DNA of 64,000 nt from NCBI RefSeq assembly GCF_002803845.1, contig NZ_CP024985.1:2232001-2296000 (forward strand), read 5' to 3'. The notes beneath the pieces were generated by a model, which saw only the letters and a list, made by a program, of their open reading frames with translations, was not told the origin of the DNA and made no database searches. Positions 35,505 through 46,842 of this stretch are shown here, one piece after another. This DNA is from Streptomyces lavendulae subsp. lavendulae. Its GTDB lineage: Bacteria > Actinomycetota > Actinomycetes > Streptomycetales > Streptomycetaceae. A program made the position numbers and the translations under genes. How positions within the stretch are numbered: position 1 is the first letter of the stretch; every line of letters starts with the position of its first letter.

Positions 35505-35645
35505 GGGGCGGGTTCCTTCCCTCGGCTTGCGGCCGTCTTCGGACGGACCGGCTTCCCGTCGCTGAAGACCGGCAGCGGACAGCCTGCAAAATCGCCGCTC
35601 CCCCCGCAAGCGCATCGGGCCCGCCGGGTCGAGTCCTTCGACGGT

Positions 35646-36242
35646 TCACCCGTTCGGCCGACTCCCGGGGTGGGCGAGGCCGTCGAGGACCAGGGCGAGC
35701 AGATGGTCGCGGCGGGCCGCGAGGGTGGGGGCCTGGCCGGTGATCCAGCTGAGGGCGTTGACCAGGGCGAACAGGTCGGTGCCGTCCACGTCGGGGCGGA
35801 TCCGTCCGGCGTCCTGGGCGGCCCGCAGGAGGCGCCCGCCCGCCTCCCGCATGCCCAGGCACGAGGCGTGCAGCGCGGACTGCGGGTCCGCGAGGGTGGC
35901 CGTCAGCGAGGCCGGCAGGCCCCGGAAGGTGCCGGCCCACCCGATGAAGGCGCCGAGCCAGTCCGCGAGCGCGCGCTCGGGCGGCAGGTCCGTGCCGGCC
36001 AGGACGTCCGCCTGCTCGGTGAGGTCGCCGAAGCCGGTGCGCAGCAGGGCCTCCAGGAGCGTGTCACGGGTCGGGAAGTGCCGGTAGAGCGTGCCGAGTC
36101 CGACGTCGGCGCGGCGGGCGACGTCGCGGAGCGAGGCGTCGGTGCCCTGCTCGCCGATGACCTCGCGGGCCGCTTCGAGGATGCGTTCCCGGTTGCGGCG
36201 GGCGTCGGCGCGCTGCCCCGGAGGTGCGGGCTCATCTGGCAT
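35646..36242 (-). CDS. TetR-family repressor
   Basis: 198 aa from ATG 36242 (CAGGA upstream); a TTG seven codons upstream is an alternative. The N-terminal helix-turn-helix is RERILEAAREVIGEQG, then LRDVARRADVGLGTLYRHFPTRD. The rest is a helical ligand domain. Two identical palindromes lie between it and the divergent quinone-reductase-like gene, making autoregulation and control of that gene very likely. Confidence 0.92.
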   Translation of the reverse strand: MPDEPAPPGQRADARRNRERILEAAREVIGEQGTDASLRDVARRADVGLGTLYRHFPTRDTLLEALLRTGFGDLTEQADVLAGTDLPPERALADWLGAFIGWAGTFRGLPASLTATLADPQSALHASCLGMREAGGRLLRAAQDAGRIRPDVDGTDLFALVNALSWITGQAPTLAARRDHLLALVLDGLAHPGSRPNG

Positions 36243-36265
36243 GGGGATTCCTGACGTTGACAAAC

Positions 36266-36302
36266 GGAGCAGTGCTCCGCCTACGATTCGGAGCAGTGCT
36301 CC
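36266..36302. promoter_or_regulatory. Paired TetR operators
   Basis: Two identical copies of GGAGCAGTGCTCC (36266-36278 and 36290-36302), each a perfect 6-bp inverted repeat around one base, with centres 24 bp apart. They sit between the divergent TetR and reductase genes and cover the expected promoters. Binding by the adjacent TetR protein is inferred. Confidence 0.88.
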
Positions 36303-36374
36303 GGATTCTTCCGGATTCTATCGGGACGGGGCGCCGCCTTTGGCGTGCACGGAACGGAAGGTCGGGGGAAGGCC

Positions 36375-37346
36375 ATGGGAACGAAGACGATGCGGGCCGT
36401 ACGCGTACACGCGTTCGGCGGCCCGGAGCAGTTGGTGTACGAGGAGGTGCCGCGGCCGGCGGCGGGACCGGGCGAGGTGCTCGTACGGGTCCACGCGGCC
36501 GGGGTCAACCCGGTCGACCGGTACGCGCGCCAGGGCTTCACCGTGCTGCCGGAGCCGCAGCGCCCGCAGTGGCCGCTGCCGTACGTCCCGGGCTCCGACG
36601 TCTCCGGCGTGATCGTGGAGACGGGCGCCGGGGTCACCGGGTGGCGGGCCGGGGACGAGGTGTTCGGCCTGGTCCGCTTCCCCGGCCGGTCCTCGGCGTA
36701 CGCCGAGTACGTGGTCTCCCCCGCCGGGAGTCTGGCCCGCAAACCGGCCGCGCTGGGGCACGCGGAGGCCGCGGCCGTGCCGATGGCGGGGCTGACGGCC
36801 TACCAGTACCTCTTCGAGCACGTGGAGGTGCGCGGGGGCGACACGGTGCTGGTCAACGGCGCCGCGGGCGGAGTGGGCCACTTCGCCGTCCAGCTGGCCC
36901 GGACCGCGGGCGCCGGGCGGGTCGTCGCGGTGGCGTCGGGGCGCCACGAGACCTTCCTGCTGGGCCTCGGGGCCGACCGGTTCCTGGACTACACGCGCAC
37001 GCCCGTCGAGGAGGCCGTACGGGACGTGGACGTCCTGATCGACGCCGTCGGCGGCCCGGACGGCCACCGCCTGCTGCCCGTCATGCGGCGCGGCGGCCGC
37101 ATCGGCGCGGTCTTCCCCGGGGAGTACCACGCGGAGCGCGCCGCCGACAGGAGCCTGACGACCGGTGTCTGGCAGGTGCGCCCCAGCGGGGAGCAGCTGG
37201 CGGAACTGGCCCGGCTGGCGGACTCCGGCGGGCTGCGGATCGCCGTCGAGGAGGTCTACCCGCTGGCCGGGGCCGCGCGGGCGCACGCCCGCGCCGACCG
37301 GGGCCACCTCCAGGGCAAGATCGTCCTCGCCGTGGCTCCCGCGTAG
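36375..37346 (+). CDS. NADPH:quinone reductase-like zinc-independent alcohol dehydrogenase
   Basis: 323 aa from ATG 36375 with GGGGGAAGG upstream. MDR superfamily: GroES-like N-domain and nucleotide motif NGAAGGVGHFAVQLA at about residues 158-172. The Cys ligands of the structural zinc are absent, as in quinone oxidoreductases. It is probably induced by the effector of the divergent TetR repressor, so it may detoxify quinones or reactive enones. Confidence 0.88.
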   Translation: MGTKTMRAVRVHAFGGPEQLVYEEVPRPAAGPGEVLVRVHAAGVNPVDRYARQGFTVLPEPQRPQWPLPYVPGSDVSGVIVETGAGVTGWRAGDEVFGLVRFPGRSSAYAEYVVSPAGSLARKPAALGHAEAAAVPMAGLTAYQYLFEHVEVRGGDTVLVNGAAGGVGHFAVQLARTAGAGRVVAVASGRHETFLLGLGADRFLDYTRTPVEEAVRDVDVLIDAVGGPDGHRLLPVMRRGGRIGAVFPGEYHAERAADRSLTTGVWQVRPSGEQLAELARLADSGGLRIAVEEVYPLAGAARAHARADRGHLQGKIVLAVAPA

Positions 37347-37367
37347 GGCGGGCCCGGTCAGGGCGGG

Positions 37368-37955
37368 TCAGGGGCGGGTCAGTTCGACCAGCTTGGCGAC
37401 GGTGTTCCAGTTGCGGGTGGTGACGTCCAGGCCCTTGACCACGGCCGGCCGGGCGAGCGCCTCGGCGAGCTTGGAGCGGCCCAGGCCGTCCGGCGCGTAG
37501 AGGTAGAGGACCCGGTCCCCGAGCCGGTACTCCTCGGGGAGGTACGCGGGGCCGTCGAGCGCGGCGAAGCGCTCCGGGCCGGGCTGCGCGGAGAAGAAGG
37601 TCGCGTGGAGCTGCCTGCCCTCCAGCTCGGCGGCCGGGAAGGGACAGGCTCCGGCCACGGCGGCCAGGTACTCCCCGTCGACGACCAGGCAGGGCACGCG
37701 GAAGCCGAAGTGGCCCTCGATCGCGGCCTCCAGGCCCCGGGCGAGGGCGTCCGGGTCGCCCTCGGCGCTGCTGAACACGGCGTTGCCGCTCTGCAGGTAC
37801 GTCTGCACGTCACCGTGGCCGAGGCCCTCCAGGACCGCGCGCAGCTCGGCCATCGGGACCTTCTTGTTCCCACCGACGTTGATGCCGCGCAGCAGCGCCG
37901 CGTACTTCTTCTTCGTCACGGGCTTCGTCACGGGCTTCGCCGTCGGCTTCGTCAT
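37368..37955 (-). CDS. DUF1697 protein
   Basis: 195 aa. After a lysine-rich repeat ([16 protein letters not shown]) it begins [18 protein letters not shown], the DUF1697 signature. The family is widespread and uncharacterised, with a ferredoxin-like fold. The start overlaps the glycosyltransferase stop by 4 nt (ATGA), so the two are coupled. The 5' coding region has an imperfect repeated Lys-Pro-Val-Thr unit. Confidence 0.88.
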   Translation of the reverse strand: MTKPTAKPVTKPVTKKKYAALLRGINVGGNKKVPMAELRAVLEGLGHGDVQTYLQSGNAVFSSAEGDPDALARGLEAAIEGHFGFRVPCLVVDGEYLAAVAGACPFPAAELEGRQLHATFFSAQPGPERFAALDGPAYLPEEYRLGDRVLYLYAPDGLGRSKLAEALARPAVVKGLDVTTRNWNTVAKLVELTRP

Positions 37956-39178
37956 GGGCGCACCCTAAGCCCCGCCTGTGACAGTGCCTCCTCGACGAGG
38001 TCGGCGGCCTGCCGCGTCCCGCCCTCGGCGGCCGTCGCGGCCCGGGCGGCCTCGGCGCGGACGGCGGTCCCGGGGTCGGCGAGCAGGCCGAGGACGGCCG
38101 CGCGCAGGGCGCTGGCGTCGGCCCGCTCCATCGGGAGGTGGCGGGCAACGCCGAGGGAGGCCAGCATGTCGGCGTTGCCGAACTGGTCGACGGCCTGGGG
38201 GACCGCGACCATGGGGGTGGCGGTGGCGAGGCCCTCCTGGCTGCCGCCCGCGCCCGCGTGGGTGATGAAGGCGTCGGCCTGGCGCAGGATGTCCAGTTGC
38301 GGAACCCAGCGGTGGACCTCGACGTTGGCGGGCACCTCCCCCAGTTCGGCCTCGTCGGTGAACTTCCCGATCTGGAGGACCACGTACCAGTCGGGGAGGT
38401 CGCCGAAGGCCTTGATGCAGGCCCGGTAGAAGGCGGGCTGCTTGGTGAAGGTGGAGCCGAGGGAGACCAGCAGCAGCTTCCTGCCCCGCGCGGCCTCCGG
38501 GCGCCGCCAGGTGCCCTGGGTGGCGCTGCGGTCGCCCTGGCAGGCCCCGACGAACGTGTACACGTCGGGGTCGACCCGGTCGGCGTGGGGCTGGAGGGCG
38601 CGCGGGATGAGGACGATGCTGCGGGGCGGGCGGCCGACGAACCGGTCCGGGTCCTCCTCGATGCCGTTCTCCCTCAGCCAGGCCTCGAAGCGGGCGTAGT
38701 AGGCCCTGCCGCGCCCTGAGGCGCGCAGTGCGGCGGTCATCGGCGCCGCGACCTCCTCCTCGTAGCCGTTCCAGGCCACGAGGTTCGGGGAGAGGGAGAT
38801 CGCGGGGACGCCCCAGCGGCGGGCCAGGACGATCGCCGGGTAGACGGTGATGTCGTGCAGGACGAGGTCGGGCTCGTCCCCGTCGAAGGCGGCGGCGAGC
38901 TGCGGGAGCGCCTGGACCGCGTCGTTCAGGAAGGGCTCGATCTGGTCGATGAGCTCGCTCCCCCAGGCGTCGGGGTCGTCCTCGGTGGGCAGGGTGGAGT
39001 TCCAGATCACCGGGGTGGCGCCGGTCTCGGCGACCTGGTCGGCGTAGGGGGCGGGTACGGCGTAGCTGACCCGGTGACCGCGGGCGACGAGTTCGCGGAT
39101 CACTTCGATGCTCGGGTTCACGTGGCCTGCGGACGCGATGGAGAACATGGCGATGTGGGCGGGCTTGGAGGGGGTCAT
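37952..39178 (-). CDS. Macrolide glycosyltransferase-like GT1 enzyme
   Basis: 408 aa from ATG 39178; ATG 39190 is an alternative. GT-B fold of family GT1: [17 protein letters not shown] at the N-terminus and the nucleotide-sugar motif [27 protein letters not shown] in the C-domain (split by function, not by frame). It closely resembles the Streptomyces Mgt/OleD enzymes that inactivate macrolides with UDP-glucose. No macrolide genes are nearby, so self-protection or xenobiotic conjugation is likely. A palindromic operator lies 15 bp upstream. Confidence 0.88.
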   Translation of the reverse strand: MTPSKPAHIAMFSIASAGHVNPSIEVIRELVARGHRVSYAVPAPYADQVAETGATPVIWNSTLPTEDDPDAWGSELIDQIEPFLNDAVQALPQLAAAFDGDEPDLVLHDITVYPAIVLARRWGVPAISLSPNLVAWNGYEEEVAAPMTAALRASGRGRAYYARFEAWLRENGIEEDPDRFVGRPPRSIVLIPRALQPHADRVDPDVYTFVGACQGDRSATQGTWRRPEAARGRKLLLVSLGSTFTKQPAFYRACIKAFGDLPDWYVVLQIGKFTDEAELGEVPANVEVHRWVPQLDILRQADAFITHAGAGGSQEGLATATPMVAVPQAVDQFGNADMLASLGVARHLPMERADASALRAAVLGLLADPGTAVRAEAARAATAAEGGTRQAADLVEEALSQAGLRVRP

Positions 39179-39192
39179 GCATCCGACCATAG

Positions 39193-39209
39193 CGAGACGA
39201 TACGTCTCG
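39193..39209. promoter_or_regulatory. Palindromic operator at the glycosyltransferase promoter
   Basis: CGAGACG-ATA-CGTCTCG is a perfect 7-bp inverted repeat with a 3-bp centre, 15 bp upstream of ATG 39178 and 3 bp upstream of ATG 39190. Symmetry and placement fit a TetR- or MarR-type repressor. No such regulator is encoded next to it. Confidence 0.7.
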
Positions 39210-39360
39210 TGCAACCAACTTTCCGGAGCCCGCCCCACCGGATGACCGCGACCCGTCGGGGGGCGCGCCGGGGATGCGAGACTGACCCCCGGTCGGTCCC
39301 GATCCGCGGAGATCCGGACCCCCACGATCCGGCGCGGCACGAGAGGGCGGAACGAACGGC

Positions 39361-40212
39361 ATGGACGAGGCGCGGGCCAGGGACGTACTGACGGAGGCCG
39401 GCCTCACCGGACGGGCCGAGCTGCTCGCCTTCGGGGAGAACGCCGTCTTCGCCGTCGACGGCCTCGTGGTGAAGGTGGGCCGCGAGGCCGGGCTGCTCGC
39501 GCGGGCCGAACGGGAACTGGCGGTGGCGGGCTGGCTCGCCGGAGCCGGCGTCCCGGCGGTGCGCGCGGCCGAGCCCGCGCCCCGGCTGGCGGCCGGTCAC
39601 CCGGTGACCCTGTGGCACCGCCTCCCCGACGCGGTCCGGCCCGCCGGCCCCGAGGACCTCGCGGCCCTGCTGCGCCCGCTGCACGCCCTGCCCGCGCCGC
39701 CCTTCGCCCTGCCCCCGCGGGACCTGCTGGACGGAGTGGAACGCTGGCTGCGGCTCGCGGGCGACGCCGTCGACCCCGAGGACGCGGCGTTCCTGCGGGC
39801 CCGGCGCGACGCCTACGCGGACGAGGTGGCCGCGCTCACCCCGCACCTGCCCCCGGGCCCCATCCACGGCGACGCCCTGCCCCGCAACGTCCACGTGGGC
39901 CCCGGCGGACCGGTGCTGGTGGACCTGGAGACCGTCTCGGCCGACCTGCGCGAGCACGACCTCGTCGTGATGGCGCTCTCCCGGGACCGGTACGGCCTGC
40001 CCGCGGACGCGTACCGGGCCTTCACGGACGCCTACGGATGGGACGTACGGGAGTGGGAGGGCTGCGCGGTGCTGCGCGGCGCCCGCGAGACGGCGAGCTG
40101 CGCCTGGGTATCCCAGCACGCACCCTCCAACCCCGGCGCCCTGGCCGAGTTCCGTCGCCGGGTGGCCTCGCTGCGCGAGGGGGACACGGAAATGCGCTGG
40201 CACCCCTTCTAG
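39361..40212 (+). CDS. Aminoglycoside-phosphotransferase-family protein
   Basis: 283 aa. Kinase-like fold: catalytic loop [12 protein letters not shown] at about residues 166-177 (HGDxxxxN) and metal-binding DLET at about 188 in VLVDLET. The N-lobe has [11 protein letters not shown] with the ATP Lys. The family covers antibiotic kinases, choline and homoserine kinases and many unknowns. Nothing nearby indicates the substrate. GC content is like its neighbours. Confidence 0.85.
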   Translation: MDEARARDVLTEAGLTGRAELLAFGENAVFAVDGLVVKVGREAGLLARAERELAVAGWLAGAGVPAVRAAEPAPRLAAGHPVTLWHRLPDAVRPAGPEDLAALLRPLHALPAPPFALPPRDLLDGVERWLRLAGDAVDPEDAAFLRARRDAYADEVAALTPHLPPGPIHGDALPRNVHVGPGGPVLVDLETVSADLREHDLVVMALSRDRYGLPADAYRAFTDAYGWDVREWEGCAVLRGARETASCAWVSQHAPSNPGALAEFRRRVASLREGDTEMRWHPF

Positions 40213-40233
40213 CACTGCCGTATCAAGTCACTC

Positions 40234-40869
40234 GTGAAACTGCACCTCACCGTCCACGACGCCCACCCGGGCCGGGACTCCTTCAGGGTGGTCCGCCCGG
40301 CCCGCCCCCCGGCCCACGCCGAACTCCTCGACGACTCCTGGTACCTGAACGCCTACCTCGACCGGGAAGCCGCCCTCCTCATGGCCGGGCTGTGGACCCT
40401 GGCCGCCTCCTCGACGCGCACGCTGGTCCACCTGCCCCTGCGCACGGCCGGGGGCAGGACGCCCGGGGACCGCGCCCTCGACCTGGTCCTGCTGCACCAC
40501 TCGCTCCGGTTCGCCCCCGCGCACTGGAAGCGGCTGCGCGCACGGCCGGGACCGGGACGGCCCCGCACGGTGGACCTGCGCCCGCCGGAACCGCAGGAGG
40601 ACCCGGACCGGACGTACCCGCGGCACGCCGACGACCGCGACCGCTTCCACCAGCACATCCACGCCGAGACCCTGTTCCTGACCGGCAGCGCGCCGCTGTT
40701 CCGCCGCGCCGCCGCGCTCTTCCGGGACGTGGCCCGCAGCGGCCCGGCGCACCCGCGCACCTCCGCCCGGCACGGCCACTACTGCCGCGAGGTCGACTGC
40801 GGCATCCGCTTCCGCGGCCTCCACGTCCAGTACGCCGACCCCGCCGAGTTCAGCCCCGCCGCGGGATGA
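40234..40869 (+). CDS. Hypothetical protein with several His residues
   Basis: 211 aa from GTG 40234. I do not recognise the family. It is basic, Arg/Pro/His-rich, with a moderately conserved-looking hydrophobic core (YLNAYLDREAALLMAGLWTLAAS) and a His/Cys-containing region (RHGHYCREVDCGIRF). It starts 21 bp after the kinase-like gene, so it may be co-transcribed. Its last 20 bp overlap the convergent exonuclease gene. Confidence 0.75.
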   Translation: MKLHLTVHDAHPGRDSFRVVRPARPPAHAELLDDSWYLNAYLDREAALLMAGLWTLAASSTRTLVHLPLRTAGGRTPGDRALDLVLLHHSLRFAPAHWKRLRARPGPGRPRTVDLRPPEPQEDPDRTYPRHADDRDRFHQHIHAETLFLTGSAPLFRRAAALFRDVARSGPAHPRTSARHGHYCREVDCGIRFRGLHVQYADPAEFSPAAG

Positions 40870-41563
40870 GCGGCCAGGCGGGCTCGACGACCGCCGCCGG
40901 GTCCGTGGTGCGCCGCAGGTACGCCTGGAGCGAGACGGACTGCTCGGCCGCCGCCCGGACCTGGAGGGCCTGAAGGTCCGCCAGGGGCATCAGCCCCACG
41001 GGCCGGTGCGTCTCCCCCAGCCGCCGCACCACCCGGGCCGCGGCCACCGCGTCCGCCCTGGCGTCGTGCGCGTCGTCGAGGGCGACCCCGTAGTGGGCGC
41101 ACAGCGCGTGCAGGGCCCGCTTCCCCTTGCGGTACTTGTCCACGTGCTTGTCGATCACCAGCGGATCGATGACGGGCGACGGTACGCCGCCCAGCCGCTC
41201 GCTGAGCGACTCGACCCCGTGGCGCCGGCACTCGCGGTCCAGCAGGGAGAGGTCGTAGCGCGCGTTCATCACCACCAGCGGACGCCCCGCGCCCAGCCCG
41301 TCGGCCACGGCCCGCACGATCTCCTCGACGGCCTCGGCGGCGGGCACCCCGTGCGCCCGGGCGTGCTCCGTGGAGATGCCGTGGATCGCGGACGCCTGCT
41401 CGGGTATCCGCACCCCCGGGTCGAGCAGCCAGGTCCGCTCCCCCGAGACGGTCCCGTCCGGCCCCAGCCGCACCACCGCCGCCGTCACGATGCGGTCGGT
41501 CTCGACGTCGGTCCCCGTCGTCTCCAGGTCGAAGGCCACCAGCGGCCCGCTGATCCAGCTCAT
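40850..41563 (-). CDS. DnaQ-like 3'-5' exonuclease
   Basis: 237 aa from ATG 41563. The DEDDh motifs are present: ExoI VAFDLETTGTD at about residues 9-19, ExoII VMNARYDLSLLD and ExoIII HDARADAVAAARV. The fold suits DNA proofreading or RNA-trimming nucleases; without a polymerase domain, the substrate is open. It overlaps the hypothetical gene tail by 20 bp. Confidence 0.92.
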   Translation of the reverse strand: MSWISGPLVAFDLETTGTDVETDRIVTAAVVRLGPDGTVSGERTWLLDPGVRIPEQASAIHGISTEHARAHGVPAAEAVEEIVRAVADGLGAGRPLVVMNARYDLSLLDRECRRHGVESLSERLGGVPSPVIDPLVIDKHVDKYRKGKRALHALCAHYGVALDDAHDARADAVAAARVVRRLGETHRPVGLMPLADLQALQVRAAAEQSVSLQAYLRRTTDPAAVVEPAWPLIPRRG

Positions 41564-41763
41564 CACCCGGCCGCCGTTCCGGCGCCGGCCTCGAACCGTG
41601 TTCCCCCGTGCCACGCCTCCATGACGCGCCCTCCCCCGTGTATCGGTCAACGCGTTTCAGCCTGCCACGCGGCACTGACACACCGGAGGGCGGGGCCGCC
41701 ACGGCCGGATCCGGCGCCGGATCCGGGCCCGGGCCGAGACCCGGGCGGCCCGGCGGGACGCCG

Positions 41764-43068
41764 TCAGGACACCGGCCGGGAGTCCTCCCAGACCGATTCG
41801 AACTCCTCCCGGTAGGTCGGGAAGAGCCCGTGCTCGGAGTCCTTGCGCCCGCCCCGGCCGCCCCCGCGCAGGACCAGCACCGGAGCCTCCATGCCCCGGG
41901 CCCGCCGCAGGTACGACTGGACCACCGCGATCCCCGAGGACTCCCCCTCCACCAGGTAGGCGGTGAAGCGCGGGGTCTCGTCGAAGACGTGGATGTCGAA
42001 GCACGACGGGTCCTTCAGCCCCGCCCGGACCCTGCGTACGTGCAGGATGTTCATCTCCACCGACCGGCTCAGCTCGCCCTTGCGCAGCCCCAGCTCCCGC
42101 TCGCGCCGCTTGACCGCGCTGCTCGCCGGGTTCAGGAACAGCAGCCGCACCCGGCAGCCCGCCTCCGTGAGCCGGACCAGCCTGCGGCCGGAGAAGTTCT
42201 GCACCAGCAGGTTCAGGCCTATCCCGATGGCGTCGAGCCGTCGCGCGCCGCCGAACAGGTCCTCCGCCGGAAGCATCCGCTGGAGCCGCACCCGGTCCGG
42301 GTGGACCGAGATGACGTCCGCGTACCGGTCGCCGACCAGGTCCTCCACCGCGTCGATCGGCAGCCGGTCCGCCGCCGGGCTGCCCGCCCCGGCCCCCAGC
42401 ACCTCCAGCAGGCGCGCCGAGGCGCGCTCCGCCTGCTCCAGCACCGGCCGCGACAGCGCCCGGTTGCGGGAGACCACGTTGCGGGTGACCTCCAGCTCGT
42501 CGAGGGCCAGCTCGATCTCGCGCCGGTCGTCGAAGTACGGCTCGAAGCACGGCCAGTGCTGGACCATCAGCTCCCGCAGCTGCGGCAGCGTCAGGAAGCT
42601 CAGCACGTTGTCGTCGGCCGGGTCGAGGAGGTAGCCCTTGCGCCGGCTGACCTCGCGGACGGCCACCGCCCGCTGCACCCATTCCTGCCCGGCCGGCCCG
42701 GCGGCGGCGACCACCCAGTCGTCCCCGCCGTGCACCGGCTCGTAGACGGGCCGCAGCACGGCGCCCACCACGGATCTCAGCCGCTGTTCGATCAGATTCA
42801 GCCAGATGTACGCACGGCCCGCGCGCTGGGCCCGCGTACGGACCTCGCTCCACGCCTCCGCGCCCCAGTCCAGCTCGGCCCCGGCCCGTACGTCCCCGGC
42901 CGTCGGCGGGGCCAGCGACACCGCCCCGGCCGCCACCGTCCCGGCCGCGCCCCCCGGTGCATCCGCCGGGCCACCCTCGTGACCGCCGTCACCAGGGGGC
43001 AGCTCCAGACCTCCCGAGCTCACCCGTGCACCGCCTTCTGCGTCTGGACGCCCGTCTCCAGTGATCAC
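41764..43068 (-). CDS. SAV2148-type HEPN-domain protein
   Basis: 434 aa from GTG 43068. The first 65 residues are Gly/Ala-rich and disordered. A helical region follows (RAYIWLNLIEQRLRSVVGAVL, then FLTLPQLRELMVQHW), which I recognise as the actinomycete SAV2148 family annotated with a HEPN domain. The C-terminal half is alpha/beta (GCRVRLLFLNPASS, FDIHVFDETPRFTAYLVEGE), like a phospholipase-D/receiver-type sensor. HEPN proteins are often RNases or partners in stress and phage response, but the R-x4-6-H motif is not evident here, so activity is uncertain. Confidence 0.75.
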   Translation of the reverse strand: MITGDGRPDAEGGARVSSGGLELPPGDGGHEGGPADAPGGAAGTVAAGAVSLAPPTAGDVRAGAELDWGAEAWSEVRTRAQRAGRAYIWLNLIEQRLRSVVGAVLRPVYEPVHGGDDWVVAAAGPAGQEWVQRAVAVREVSRRKGYLLDPADDNVLSFLTLPQLRELMVQHWPCFEPYFDDRREIELALDELEVTRNVVSRNRALSRPVLEQAERASARLLEVLGAGAGSPAADRLPIDAVEDLVGDRYADVISVHPDRVRLQRMLPAEDLFGGARRLDAIGIGLNLLVQNFSGRRLVRLTEAGCRVRLLFLNPASSAVKRRERELGLRKGELSRSVEMNILHVRRVRAGLKDPSCFDIHVFDETPRFTAYLVEGESSGIAVVQSYLRRARGMEAPVLVLRGGGRGGRKDSEHGLFPTYREEFESVWEDSRPVS

Positions 43069-43317
43069 GGAAGGGTACTCCGCGCGTGCGGCCCGACGCA
43101 GCCCGAAGCACCCCGGGACGGTCCCACGCCCCGTGCTCCGGCCCCCCGTTGACCCATTATGTGATGCCCGGACAGTCGGGTGACCCGCATATCAGCTCTC
43201 CGGGTCACCCGTCAGGAGCATCGCAAGTCCACGCGTGCGGCCCCTCTTTCGGGGAAGATCTGGCATTGACGTGACCGACGCCGGATCAGCCGGACCAGGA
43301 TGGGAAGAGCGTTGTCT
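43069..43317. promoter_or_regulatory. Divergent promoter region upstream of glgX with paired palindromes
   Basis: The gap holds CGGGTGACCCG (43177-43187) and CGGGTCACCCG (43201-43211), each a perfect 5-bp inverted repeat around one base and each the reverse complement of the other, with centres 24 bp apart. They may be a two-site operator for glgX, or pair into one 11-bp stem. TTGACC at 43150 resembles a -35 element. Confidence 0.6.
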
Positions 43318-45416
<2,099 letters not shown>

Positions 45417-45432
<16 letters not shown>

Positions 45433-46760
45433 GTGCCGCCCGGGGCGGCGGCGGTCGGCTCGGCGGCGGCGTCGGGGGCTGCGGAGGCGGAGGCGGTGTC
45501 GGAGGCTGCGGAGGGCGAGGCGCCCCGCGGGGCCGGGACGGCGGGCCCGGCCGCTTCCGGGCGGCCCGAGGGCACCGTGGTGACCAGCGCGAGCGTCAGG
45601 CACAGCGCGGCCGCCCCCACGGCCACGGCGAAGGCCCCGGACGGGCCGTAGGCCTCGGCGAGCCGTCCCGAGACGGCCAGCGCGACGGCCTGTCCGGCCA
45701 CCAGGGAGCTCGCCGCGAAGGCCATCGACTCGGCGAGCCGGGCCGGCTCGACCACGCGTTCGGTCAGTGCGAAGGCGGTGATCAGGTGCGGGGCGTAGGC
45801 GGCGCCGAGGACGGTGACGACCACGTACAGCGGCCAGAGGCCGTCGGTGAACAGCAGGGGCGTCGAGAGCACCAGGGCGGCGCCGGTGGCCGCCCGCCAG
45901 CGCGTCCGCAGCCCGAAGCGGGCGGGCAGCGCACCGAGGGCGAGGCCCGTCACGGCACTGACGACGCCCATCATGGCGTAGACGACCCCGGCCTGGCCGG
46001 GCACGCCCAACTGCGCGGTGAGCGAGGCGATGCCGGCCTGGCAGGCGCCGAACATGGCGCCCTGGAGGGCGAGGGAGCCGCGGACGGCGTGGACCACGCG
46101 GGGGTGGCGGACCCTCCCCCGCGCGCCGCGCGCCCGTGCGGGCGACCCTGCCGTGACGGCGGCGGTCGGGTGCAGGGCGTAGGCGGCGCCGAACACGGCG
46201 ACCAGCGTGGCCGCGCCGCCGAGGGCGACGGCCGGGTGGGCGACGAGCGCGGCGAGTCCGACGAGAGCCGGGCCGAAGACGTAGGAGATTTCGTCGAGGG
46301 TGCCCTCCAGCGAGTGGACGGCGCTCACGACGCTCTCGTCGGACTCCGCCCGGTGCGCGAGCGCGACGGAGCGGGTCCGGGCGAGCGGTCCGATCAGCGG
46401 GACGGAGGCGCCGGTGACGGCGCCGATCGCGGCGAGCGGGACGGTCGCGAGGCCGCCGAGGGCCCCGGCGACGAGCCCGGCGGCGGCCACGGCGTTGACC
46501 GCGGCGGCGCAGAGGACGACGGGCCGCTGCCCGTGGCGGTCGGCGAGCCGGCCGAGGACGGGCCCGAAGACCACCTGGCCGGCCGAGAGGGTGCCACCGA
46601 CGATGCCGGCGGTGGCGAGGGAGCCGCTGGTCTCGGCGACCAGCAGGACGCTCCCGAACTGGGACATCGCGACGGGCAGACGGGCGAAGAAGGAGAGGAG
46701 GGGGAGCAGGGGCCCGGTCAGGGCGATGACTCTTCGATAGGTCTTGAGGGTTCCAGCCAC
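45417..46760 (-). CDS. MFS transporter
   Basis: 447 aa with 12 predicted membrane helices, a cytoplasmic loop between helices 2 and 3 (GRLADRHGQRPVV) typical of MFS drug efflux, and an Ala/Pro-rich C-terminal tail. Substrate unknown. It is convergent with glgX (16-bp overlap) and divergent from treY, and its place among trehalose genes may be incidental. Confidence 0.88.
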
Positions 46761-46842
46761 CCGATCGACATTAACGCGGCGCAGTCACCCGGATGCATCG
46801 GGTCATGGCACGGAATCGCGTGGGCTGGGTACGTACGTTCTC

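Noticed and set aside
37952..39178. Macrolide biosynthetic gene cluster
   Set aside because: Only a resistance-type glycosyltransferase is present; no polyketide synthase or tailoring genes adjoin.
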